This document shows positions 1-5,519 of a stretch of DNA of 20,394 nt, piece by piece (positions within the stretch are counted from its first letter, which is position 1; each line of letters starts with the position of its first letter). Origin of the DNA: a virus; IMG/VR virus record IMGVR_UViG_3300045005_000055, positions 1-20,394 of that record, one strand, 5' to 3'. A program made the position numbers and the translations under genes. A model generated the notes under the pieces. The model was given only the letters and a program-made list of their open reading frames with translations, had not been told where the DNA came from and searched no databases.

Positions 1-1
1 T

Positions 2-343
2 TATGAGCCGCGTCAAATGATTGGAGCAAGCGTTACTGCCGCCAGCGTAATCAATCTTACGGCGGTAGACATCACCGCCACCGTAAACGTGCTAGACGGT
101 TTTATTGCAAGCAGTGTTCTTAGTGATGTTAAAAAGTCTCTTGATAATTTGTTTGAGTTTGACAACGTGTTTTTTAATCAAACGTTGTCTAAGGGAACTA
201 TTTACAGAACAATAATGGATGTTGCGGGAGTTGACTATGCCACATTGTCCTTGCCCAGCAGCGAAACGGTTTCGTCTGGTCAATATGGGTTGTTAAAAAA
301 GGGAACTTTTACAATCACCACCGTAGGCGGAGTTACTGGATAA
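2..343 (+). CDS. Baseplate J-like (gp6-type wedge) protein, C-terminal fragment
   Basis: The frame is open from the left edge (codons TAT GAG CCG CGT CAA precede the first ATG at 17), so this is the 3' end of a longer gene whose start is outside the window. About 113 residues are visible. They read as an EPRQMIGASV stretch, a beta strand-rich segment, a helix around KKSLDNLFEF, then the pattern IYRTIMDVAGVDYATLSL and a closing GLLKKGTFTITTVGG. This order (conserved strand, helix, 'I..V.GV..v.l', closing strand) is what I know of the C-terminal part of baseplate J/gp6-type wedge proteins of contractile tails. The stop abuts the ATG of the tail protein I-like gene, the gene order J-I of P2-type phages, which supports the call. 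It would form part of the baseplate wedge ring. The family call rests on a short fragment plus context. Confidence 0.7.
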   Translation, partial: YEPRQMIGASVTAASVINLTAVDITATVNVLDGFIASSVLSDVKKSLDNLFEFDNVFFNQTLSKGTIYRTIMDVAGVDYATLSLPSSETVSSGQYGLLKKGTFTITTVGGVTG

Positions 344-2284
344 ATGGCTTTAACTTCGTTTAAACTTCGCAAAACCGACGACGATGGTTCGCATGTACGA
401 AAAGAAGACAGTCTTGATTCTTCTCTTCGTAGCGACGATGTTATTGAATTTAGTGGTGGAGCGGGCTTAGTTTCTTTTGAGACCGCTCCATTTAAACTAG
501 AACAACTTGTTGTAGATGGTTTGTTAAAACACGAAAGTACGGTGCGAATTAATTGGACTATTGAACGCGGTTTGGAAACAAACCCAGAAGACACCGCCCC
601 CGTAGAATTACACATAACCGTTAATCAATACGGAGAGCCACTTACCGTTGAAAACGGTACAACACTAGTTGTATACACAGAAGACACATATGTTGAGGTC
701 TATGACCATATAAGTATATTGTATAAACCAGGAACATGGTTGTACTACGGTTTGTTTTTAAAGTATTCTGACGGGGCAAACGAGTGGTTTGAACGCATTG
801 CGTTATCAACAATTCAAATACCAAAATATTATGAATCGTTAGAAAACCTTTGGAATAAAATTCCTGAGTACTACCGCGCCCTTGACTACCAGGTGGGCGG
901 CTCTCTCCGTTCTTTTTTGTCGTTGTTTGGATGGGAATTGGACCGAATTCGCTCTCTCATTGACAGCCTTTCGGTAATAAATGACCCGCTTCGTACGCCG
1001 ACACCAGCATTGGACGCCGTTGCGAAACAACTTGGAGTTCCAACGTCAAGTGTTGAAGTTGGAACCTCACGGTTAAGAAGTGTACTAAATAATATTTTTA
1101 ACCTTCGCCAACAAAAAGGAACGTTTTTGGGAACCGCTTCATTTATTTCGGCATTGACTGGTTGTAACGTTTCTTATGACCCCGACACAATCACTTTTAA
1201 AGTAAACACACAACGTGTTAATTTGGTTTCTGACCCCAAATTCCGACAACAGGATTTAAACTTTTTTACAGGAACTCCGTCTGATGTAAATCGCACTCCG
1301 TTCACACTGCGAAAAACAGACGGAGGTTCAGCGTTGCGTGACACGTCTCGCAACGATGACGCTATACGAAATTACAACGCAAACCCTACTGCTGCCAGCG
1401 CACTAGCGGAGTATACAACAAACGTGTTTGTTGATTCGGCAGCGTCGGTTGGTTGGGGCGTTTACACATACGGGGCGGCTTTCAATGCCGCTTCCGCTAT
1501 TCCCATTATTGAAGCAGTGAACTATGCGGGTCAGGCAATTTCAGCGAATTCTGTTGAGGTCGTCAATTCGGGCGGCACTGGTATTAAAATAACAATTCCT
1601 TCAAACGCCACAGGTTCTCAAACCGTGGTTGTTTACGGAAGAAAACCGTTTTATTATCGTAATGACGTTACTTATTATACTTCTTTTGATTGTAACTTGT
1701 CAGGTGCTTATTTTATTAATTACCGATTAATTGATAATGATTTCGTGTCTGCGTATCTTGAAACAAATCCTCCTGATTCGCTTGGGGAAGACTTGTATTA
1801 CGATACTTGGAACACAGAATACGCCGCAAATCAAAACATATTTATGTACGTTGCTGATTCTTTTTACAATGCGAGCGCTCCTGGTTTGGCAACTGCTGGG
1901 CGGTTTGCACTTGAACAACCTAAAGGCATTAATTACGTAGAGTTTGAAAAAGCCGTAGTTCCAGCGTTGGTGTTTTTGGCTGAGCCTGGAGAAACCATTG
2001 TGGTTTCACGCTGGTTAGTGGAACCAAATTTTGTTGGTCGGTACTTTGATGGAGATGACGTTTACGGTGGTTTTGTAAAGCAAGCAAACCAAGTTAATGC
2101 TGTTGGTGTTTACGATTATCGTTGGGGGACTGACGGTGGCAACAACAATCAAGACTTTTCTTATTACACTCTTGACTATGACCGTATCGTTACCGCCACA
2201 GAAAGAATTGTGGAAGAGCACTTGATGCCTGTTAACATGATTGGTCAATACACCATTGAATGGAACACGATACCAGGAGAATGA
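344..2284 (+). CDS. Tail protein I-like (P2 gpI) baseplate protein with long beta-rich C-terminal extension
   Basis: The 646-residue product starts at the ATG directly following the stop of the J-like gene. Residues about 163-285 look like the P2 gpI tail-protein domain: 'LWNKIPEYYRALD', a hydrophobic helix with FGWELDRIRSLID, then LDAVAKQLGV, 'RLRSVLNNIFNLRQQKGT' and TASFISALTG. P2 gpI itself is short (under 200 residues), so this protein has a large N-terminal region (1-160, beta-rich) and a C-terminal region (330-646) of alternating polar and hydrophobic strands with many Tyr, Asn and Thr. The latter suggests a carbohydrate-binding or receptor-binding module fused to the baseplate protein, which is an inference. 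Residues 4-35 and 318-348 are related to each other (FxLRKTD..GS..R...DD.I), an internal duplication. It probably acts at the baseplate, joining the wedge to the fibre or to the host surface. Confidence 0.72.
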   Translation: MALTSFKLRKTDDDGSHVRKEDSLDSSLRSDDVIEFSGGAGLVSFETAPFKLEQLVVDGLLKHESTVRINWTIERGLETNPEDTAPVELHITVNQYGEPLTVENGTTLVVYTEDTYVEVYDHISILYKPGTWLYYGLFLKYSDGANEWFERIALSTIQIPKYYESLENLWNKIPEYYRALDYQVGGSLRSFLSLFGWELDRIRSLIDSLSVINDPLRTPTPALDAVAKQLGVPTSSVEVGTSRLRSVLNNIFNLRQQKGTFLGTASFISALTGCNVSYDPDTITFKVNTQRVNLVSDPKFRQQDLNFFTGTPSDVNRTPFTLRKTDGGSALRDTSRNDDAIRNYNANPTAASALAEYTTNVFVDSAASVGWGVYTYGAAFNAASAIPIIEAVNYAGQAISANSVEVVNSGGTGIKITIPSNATGSQTVVVYGRKPFYYRNDVTYYTSFDCNLSGAYFINYRLIDNDFVSAYLETNPPDSLGEDLYYDTWNTEYAANQNIFMYVADSFYNASAPGLATAGRFALEQPKGINYVEFEKAVVPALVFLAEPGETIVVSRWLVEPNFVGRYFDGDDVYGGFVKQANQVNAVGVYDYRWGTDGGNNNQDFSYYTLDYDRIVTATERIVEEHLMPVNMIGQYTIEWNTIPGE

Positions 2285-2538
2285 TGGAACTTTTGTTTGC
2301 CGCACTTGCCGTTTACAAACTTGTACAAATCGTTGACATGTTTTTGCCAAAAGAGCCAATGCCGTGGGTAAAAGTCGTTGCCACGCTCATCATTTCATAC
2401 GCACTTGTTGCGGTGTTGTGGACTGAAAAAATATGGATGGACGGTCTTGTTGTTGCCGCACTTGCTGGTATCATTCACAGCGTCGTTCGCATGGTTACAT
2501 TTATGGGAGACATGGCTAGAGCACGTTCACTTAAATAG
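2281..2538 (+). CDS. Small membrane protein, possible holin
   Basis: The 85-residue product overlaps the stop of the tail gene by ATGA. The tandem ATGs at 2281 and 2284 lie just after AGGAGA at 2275-2280, so the exact start is uncertain; an upstream in-frame ATG at 2260 has no Shine-Dalgarno site. Hydrophobic stretches lie at about residues 2-20, 30-48 (VKVVATLIISYALVAVLW) and 55-73, and the C-terminus is basic (MARARSLK). Two or three membrane segments, small size, a basic tail and position after the tail genes fit a holin. I see no endolysin in the window, so the lysis role is only a guess. It is safer called a membrane protein of unknown function. Confidence 0.6.
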   Translation: MMELLFAALAVYKLVQIVDMFLPKEPMPWVKVVATLIISYALVAVLWTEKIWMDGLVVAALAGIIHSVVRMVTFMGDMARARSLK

Positions 2539-2547
2539 GAGCACAAC

Positions 2548-3231
2548 ATGAATCAATACGTCATTGTCGGCGCGGGTAATTCTTCATTGTCAGTTATTGA
2601 AGACAGTTTGTCCGACCTACCAACGCCAAGAACATTTCACGTCTTGGCGAGGAAAACAAAGGACACTGGTGTTTGCCGTGTATATGATTGGCTTCTTGAC
2701 AACAAAGAAAGATATCTGGCATACCACGACGGTAATGCTCCTGCCATTTTGTGCAAAAATGCTGTGAGTACGATTTGCGATAGCAACGCAGGTCTTGCGA
2801 TGATGAACGCTGCAAAATTGGAAAAGATGACCGTTCTTTATCTGTGGGACGAAAACAACGGCGACAACTCAACTGCGGAGGTGACGTCGTTGATTGACGG
2901 TGGTTTCACCGTCATTGATTTAACACAGGGACTCACTCCGTTTCGTTTAGTTGACACGGTTGAAAACAACACCGTGGATTCTCTTTCTCCTGTGACTCGC
3001 AAAGAGTACGAAGAGATGTCCGATACAGAACTGCGTCAGCAGGCAAAAGCGCAGGGGGCAACCGACAAAGATTTTGCGTCAAAGGAAACCATTATTGATT
3101 TCCTTACCGAGTCGTCAAAAGAAAAAAAGGTTTCTGAAGACGATGCTGTAGTGGTGGTTGTCGTGTTCAAAGACCAAACGACAAAGACGTTCAAAAGCAC
3201 AGTTCACGACATCAACTCTTTCTTCAACTAA
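2548..3231 (+). CDS. Protein of unknown function with glycine-rich N-terminus and SAP/HeH-like segment
   Basis: The 227-residue product has a clear ribosome binding site (AGGAGC, 5 bases before the ATG). The N-terminus YVIVGAGNSSLSVIEDSL has a strand, glycine-rich turn and helix that resemble the start of a Rossmann-like nucleotide-binding fold, and further strands follow (TFHVLAR, TVLYLWDEN, FTVIDLT). Residues about 154-187 (EEMSDTELRQQAKAQG..., ASKETIIDFL) match the pattern of SAP/HeH-type helix-extension-helix motifs, which often bind nucleic acid. Residues 200-227 form a strand (a run of valines) and end in NSFFN. I do not recognise a family. It is the last gene before the non-coding gap and the last of the late group. 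A ligand-binding or nucleic-acid-binding role is inference only. Confidence 0.75.
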   Translation: MNQYVIVGAGNSSLSVIEDSLSDLPTPRTFHVLARKTKDTGVCRVYDWLLDNKERYLAYHDGNAPAILCKNAVSTICDSNAGLAMMNAAKLEKMTVLYLWDENNGDNSTAEVTSLIDGGFTVIDLTQGLTPFRLVDTVENNTVDSLSPVTRKEYEEMSDTELRQQAKAQGATDKDFASKETIIDFLTESSKEKKVSEDDAVVVVVVFKDQTTKTFKSTVHDINSFFN

Positions 3232-3234
3232 AAA

Positions 3235-3290
3235 CACGGGGGGGCTGAAAGCAGAAAGGAGGTAGAAAGGCCTCCAGCCCGCACCCCGTG
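3235..3290 (+). promoter_or_regulatory. Tiered hairpin enclosing an orphan Shine-Dalgarno sequence
   Basis: Three nested perfect stems can be read: CACGGGG (3235-3241) pairs with CCCCGTG (3284-3290), GGGCT (3242-3246) with AGCCC (3276-3280), and GGAGG (3258-3262) with CCTCC (3271-3275). An internal loop of 11 bases on one side and an 8-base apical loop complete it. The inner stem contains AAAGGAGGT (from 3256), a full match to an anti-Shine-Dalgarno tail, but no start codon lies at a usable distance after it. No T-run follows on the + strand, so it is not a standard intrinsic terminator in that direction. It sits between the late genes and the replication genes. Confidence 0.55.
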
Positions 3291-3293
3291 CGG
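3279..3293 (+). promoter_or_regulatory. Alternative hairpin competing with the tiered hairpin
   Basis: CCGCAC (3279-3284), loop CCC, GTGCGG (3288-3293): a perfect 6-bp GC-rich stem. It uses the bases that close the larger structure, so the two cannot form together. CGTTTGG follows, with only three Ts. This is the layout of an attenuator or a switch, though the short loop and weak T-run leave it unproven. Confidence 0.35.
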
Positions 3294-3296
3294 CGT

Positions 3297-3324
3297 TTGG
3301 ACACTACGCCACTATCAGTATAGC
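3297..3324 (+). promoter_or_regulatory. Candidate early promoter
   Basis: TTGGAC at 3297-3302 and TATAGC at 3319-3324 are separated by 16 bases. The -10-like box matches TATAAT at four of six bases; the -35-like box is weak. The position in the only sizeable gap, directly ahead of the replication genes, supports it. The predicted start near 3331 would leave a leader of about 40 bases before the TTG start at 3372. Confidence 0.35.
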
Positions 3325-3331
3325 AAAATGT

Positions 3332-3346
3332 TTGCATATCATGCAA
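3332..3346. promoter_or_regulatory. Palindromic operator candidate
   Basis: TTGCAT-ATC-ATGCAA is a perfect 6-bp inverted repeat with a 3-bp centre. It lies just after the candidate -10 box at 3319-3324, where a bound dimeric repressor would block initiation. I did not notice a second copy elsewhere in the window. The binding protein is unknown; the initiator (autoregulation) or a repressor encoded outside the window are options. Confidence 0.35.
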
Positions 3347-3371
3347 CGACATTAGATACAAAGGACCAACA

Positions 3372-3881
3372 TTGACAAAGAACAAGTTTTCAGGACCATT
3401 CCTACCGTTTCCACGATGGGTTCTTAAGTATTTAGGTAATGATTCAGTTGGCAAAGTGGTATTATTAACCATATTGTTATACATGGATTCTGACACGCAA
3501 GAGGTCACGACTTCGTACGGTCACGTGGCAAAACTGACTGGATATTCCCGACGAACGGTAATTAGAGCGGTCAATCGCCTTGTTTCGTCCAATGTGTTAA
3601 TACGTAAAGTTCGCGTAGGCGCTAAAGGGCAGTTAAGCAATTTGTACGTAGTGAACTTTAACAACCCATCTACCCTAGTGTCACGGGTGACACTACCCAG
3701 TGTCACGGGTGACACCCCTAGGAGTGTCACCACAGACACTACCCCCAGTGTCACGGGTGACACCCAATCAAGAATAACTATAAACAAGAATAACCATAAC
3801 AAGAATCTTCTTTACAAGAGGGGAGAAACAATGAACGATGTAACAAGCGGTTATGAAATTGATGGTGAGTTGCTCAAATGA
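3372..3881 (+). CDS. Replication initiator with winged-helix domain; carries the origin iterons
   Basis: The 169-residue product has a TTG start chosen because AAAGGA lies 7 bases upstream and no ATG or GTG in this frame precedes it after the gap. Residues about 20-96 form a winged-helix domain: VGKVVLLTILLYMDS, VAKLTGYSRRTVIRAVNRLV with the recognition helix near 58-72, then a wing KVRVGAKGQLSNLYVV. This is the type seen at the N-terminus of phage replisome organisers and DnaD/RepA-like initiators. Residues 103-131 are a low-complexity linker (SVTGDT repeats) produced by DNA iterons in the gene, and the tail is Asn/Lys-rich and short. No C-terminal loader-binding domain is present; the next gene may supply it. 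By analogy with lambda O, the product would bind the iterons and recruit the DnaC-like loader and helicase. The family is assigned by pattern, not by a search. Confidence 0.75.
   Translation: MTKNKFSGPFLPFPRWVLKYLGNDSVGKVVLLTILLYMDSDTQEVTTSYGHVAKLTGYSRRTVIRAVNRLVSSNVLIRKVRVGAKGQLSNLYVVNFNNPSTLVSRVTLPSVTGDTPRSVTTDTTPSVTGDTQSRITINKNNHNKNLLYKRGETMNDVTSGYEIDGELLK
3676..3763. repeat. Four palindromic origin iterons
   Basis: GTGTCACGGGTGACAC occurs exactly at 3678-3693, 3700-3715 and 3748-3763. A degenerate copy, GTGTCACCACAGACAC, lies at 3724-3739. Each perfect copy is an inverted repeat of 7-bp arms around GG; the first extends to 9-bp arms (3676-3695). Start-to-start distances are 22, 24 and 24 bp, roughly two helical turns. 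The spacers are C-rich (TACCCA, CCCTAGGA, TACCCCCA). Copy 1 is read as VSRVT and copies 2 and 4 as SVTGDT, so the DNA is conserved in two reading frames. This points to protein-binding sites rather than a peptide repeat. Confidence 0.85.
3764..3820. other. AT-rich region with direct repeats, candidate DNA unwinding element
   Basis: Immediately after the last iteron the sequence becomes A/T-rich, with CAAGAATAAC at 3769-3778 and 3785-3794 and CAAGAATCTT at 3800-3809, spaced 16 and 15 bases. In origins of the lambda type the iterons are followed by an AT-rich segment that melts when the initiator binds. This segment also encodes the Asn/Lys-rich tail of the initiator, so coding constraint does not exclude the origin role. 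Confidence 0.6.
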
Positions 3882-4240
3882 CCGATGATTGGGGCAAGCC
3901 GCTAGGTGCCGACGAAGCCAAAACCATGACAGCAAACATGACAACACAAACAAAGAACACAATCATGGCCCTTGTGTACCATTTTAACAAATCAATTGAC
4001 TATTCAATGAACAGAGAAATAAATGCGTTGGCGCTGTCAAAAACGTTCAAAACGCTCCGCGATAGCGGCACGTCGTACAATGAACTACATTCTATGATTG
4101 ACAGGTTTTTTTACGAAATAAAAAGAAAACCACTACCGCACGACGTTTTGTTGTGGACGGCGTTTATCAAAAGAAAAGACGAATTGCTTACATGGGTTAC
4201 AAAGAATTCTATCAACGGCGACGTGTCGGAGTGGAAATGA
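3878..4240 (+). CDS. Helical protein, probable partner of the initiator
   Basis: The 120-residue product overlaps the initiator stop by ATGA (3878-3881), indicating translational coupling. It is mainly helical after a polar N-terminus: TIMALVYHFNKSIDY, INALALSKTFKTLRDSG, YNELHSMIDRFFYEI, PHDVLLWTAFIKRKDELLTWV. This helix pattern resembles the C-terminal helical region that follows the winged helix in phage replisome organisers. The initiator may therefore be split over two genes, with this part contacting the loader or helicase. That is an inference; I do not recognise a named family. Confidence 0.6.
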   Translation: MTDDWGKPLGADEAKTMTANMTTQTKNTIMALVYHFNKSIDYSMNREINALALSKTFKTLRDSGTSYNELHSMIDRFFYEIKRKPLPHDVLLWTAFIKRKDELLTWVTKNSINGDVSEWK

Positions 4241-4473
4241 GTGCTTGGTGGTTTTTTGTTGAAAAACTCCAGAGGTTTTTTCTTGGTTCAATAGTTGACA
4301 ATGAACCGTTAAAGGAAACAGAAGAAACTGTTGAACTGTATCAATGTATGATGTGCGAAACATTGTTTACCGACAAAGAATCATACCTGATGCATTTTAG
4401 AATGGACACCTGTAACGTCAATCAAGAAGTTCTTCCCAACGACAAATTGGAGATTAGGACAGGATATGACTGA
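4237..4473 (+). CDS. Small C2HC zinc-finger protein
   Basis: The 78-residue product starts at the ATG overlapping the previous stop (ATGA, 4237-4240); an upstream in-frame ATG at 4153 would lie deep in the previous gene. The N-terminus is aromatic (AWWFFVEKLQRFF). Residues 36-59 hold C37-x2-C40-x12-H53-x5-C59 with a hydrophobic pattern (CETLFTDKESYLMHF) like a C2H2-type finger whose last ligand is Cys. This suggests zinc-dependent nucleic-acid or protein binding. It lies between the helical partner and the loader, so a part in replication is likely, but its job is unknown. Confidence 0.65.
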   Translation: MSAWWFFVEKLQRFFLGSIVDNEPLKETEETVELYQCMMCETLFTDKESYLMHFRMDTCNVNQEVLPNDKLEIRTGYD

Positions 4474-5098
4474 GTGGAAAGGAGCACGATACTGGAAGAA
4501 CCGCCCAGTGGAAGAACGTTTGAAAAATGCACGAATACCAAAAAGATTTGAAGCGATGACAATGGAAAACTACGACAAATCTGTTGGCGACCAAGACGTT
4601 CACTACGCCATTATGACGTGGTTAAAACACGCCGACGAAAACCTGTCCAACGGCACAGGTTTGTATTTATTTGGAGGAACTGGAGTAGGAAAAACTCATC
4701 TTTCAATTGGTTTATTAAAACAAGCAGTTGTCTCAAAATCAATCAGCGGATATTTCATCCCCGCTACGACATATATTGAGATGATGTACGATGAGTTGAA
4801 CAATGACGGTTCTCTTCCCGAAGAGTATGCGAGTCCTTATCTTTCAAAGTACATAAGGTCCGTGTATGATTTGGTCGTGCTAGACGGACTGGGTGACGAA
4901 AACGAAACAGAGTTTACCACTCGTTCTATATCCAATCTTTTGTACCAACGAATTAACTCAAATCTTGCCACGGTAATTACCAGTTTGTACAACCCTAAAA
5001 AATTGGGCATTCGTTACGGAGACAGGTTTGTATCCATCATAAGTTCGGCATGCCGACTTGTACCAGTATCGGGGACAGACCAACGCAATGCAAGGTAA
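4466..5098 (+). CDS. DnaC-like helicase loader (AAA+ ATPase)
   Basis: The 210-residue product overlaps the previous gene by 8 bases. The Walker A motif is GGTGVGKT (residues 70-77) and the Walker B motif LVVLDGLGDE (136-145). A sensor-I-like TSLYN lies at 172-176, and SACRLVPVSGTDQR at 194-207 corresponds to the Arg-bearing 'SRL...G.D.R' end of DnaC/DnaI/IstB-type ATPases. The length fits the DnaC family (about 200-250). The N-terminal 60 residues would hold the helicase-binding region. Role: deliver the DnaB-like hexamer encoded at 5519 to DNA opened at the origin. The order initiator, loader, helicase supports it. Confidence 0.88.
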   Translation: MTEWKGARYWKNRPVEERLKNARIPKRFEAMTMENYDKSVGDQDVHYAIMTWLKHADENLSNGTGLYLFGGTGVGKTHLSIGLLKQAVVSKSISGYFIPATTYIEMMYDELNNDGSLPEEYASPYLSKYIRSVYDLVVLDGLGDENETEFTTRSISNLLYQRINSNLATVITSLYNPKKLGIRYGDRFVSIISSACRLVPVSGTDQRNAR

Positions 5099-5519
5099 CG
5101 ACATTGCTGAGTATTCTGTAAAAGGACAGGGTGTCATTTTTGAAGGAGTATTGGCAACGATTCCCGACAAACTTACTTCAAAGTTTTACAAACAACGAAA
5201 CAATTGGGAAAAATATATACAATTGTCTGTACCTCACGAACTTCCGTTGAAGGCAATGATTGATTCGTGCGTTCGTCTTGGCATTTCAACCGACGTTTAC
5301 ACCTTCATTGATGTAGGAGCCACGGACCCGATAGAACGATGGCTGTCAAAAAAAGGAATATCAGTAGCGGTTCACTATTACGAAAACGTTGAGGAATTGG
5401 CATACGATTTAAAATTTCAACGTTCGTTAAAAACCATATACGTTGAAAACCAACAACAGTCAAGTATCATTGGACTTCGTTCTCACGTAGTGGACAAAAA
5501 GAAAGCGTGGATTGCGTAG
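5088..5519 (+). CDS. Unknown protein between loader and helicase
   Basis: The 143-residue product starts at the ATG at 5088, overlapping the loader stop by 11 bases; an earlier in-frame ATG at 5058 would deepen the overlap. The fold looks mixed alpha/beta with alternating strands: GVIFEGVLAT, YIQLSVPH, VYTFIDVGATD, ISVAVHYYEN, LKTIYVENQQQSSIIGL and SHVVDKKKAWI. The rhythm suggests a Rossmann- or HAD-like alpha/beta domain with a conserved-looking 'VHYYENVEELAYDL' and 'YVENQ..S.IIG'. I do not recognise a family or a catalytic motif. Its placement in the replication operon suggests a replisome or nucleotide-related role, which is only context. Confidence 0.65.
   Translation: MQGNDIAEYSVKGQGVIFEGVLATIPDKLTSKFYKQRNNWEKYIQLSVPHELPLKAMIDSCVRLGISTDVYTFIDVGATDPIERWLSKKGISVAVHYYENVEELAYDLKFQRSLKTIYVENQQQSSIIGLRSHVVDKKKAWIA

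Larger units (their letters stand above)
3676..3820. other. Putative phage replication origin inside the initiator gene
   Basis: The combination of iterons (3676-3763), AT-rich repeats (3764-3820), location within the gene for a winged-helix DNA-binding protein and a downstream loader and helicase gives the modular layout known from lambda ori within gene O. Origin function itself is inferred. Confidence 0.7.

Noticed and set aside
3235-3290. Intrinsic terminator for the late operon on the + strand
   Set aside because: The stem is strong, but the following bases (CGGCGTTTGG) contain no T-run, and the promoter-like boxes begin almost at once. Kept as an RNA structure of unknown role.
3288-3323. 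11-codon leader peptide with GTG start
   Set aside because: The Shine-Dalgarno sequence is about 25 bases away and buried in the stem, and the peptide shows no regulatory codon run.
3676-3763. Regular repeats as a CRISPR array
   Set aside because: Repeat units are only 16 bp, spacers 6-8 bp and C-rich, all inside a coding gene. The spacing does not fit repeat-spacer arrays; origin iterons explain it better.
4153-4236. N-terminal extension of the zinc-finger protein from the ATG at 4153
   Set aside because: It would overlap the previous gene by almost 90 bases, while the ATG at 4237 forms the ATGA coupling used throughout the window.
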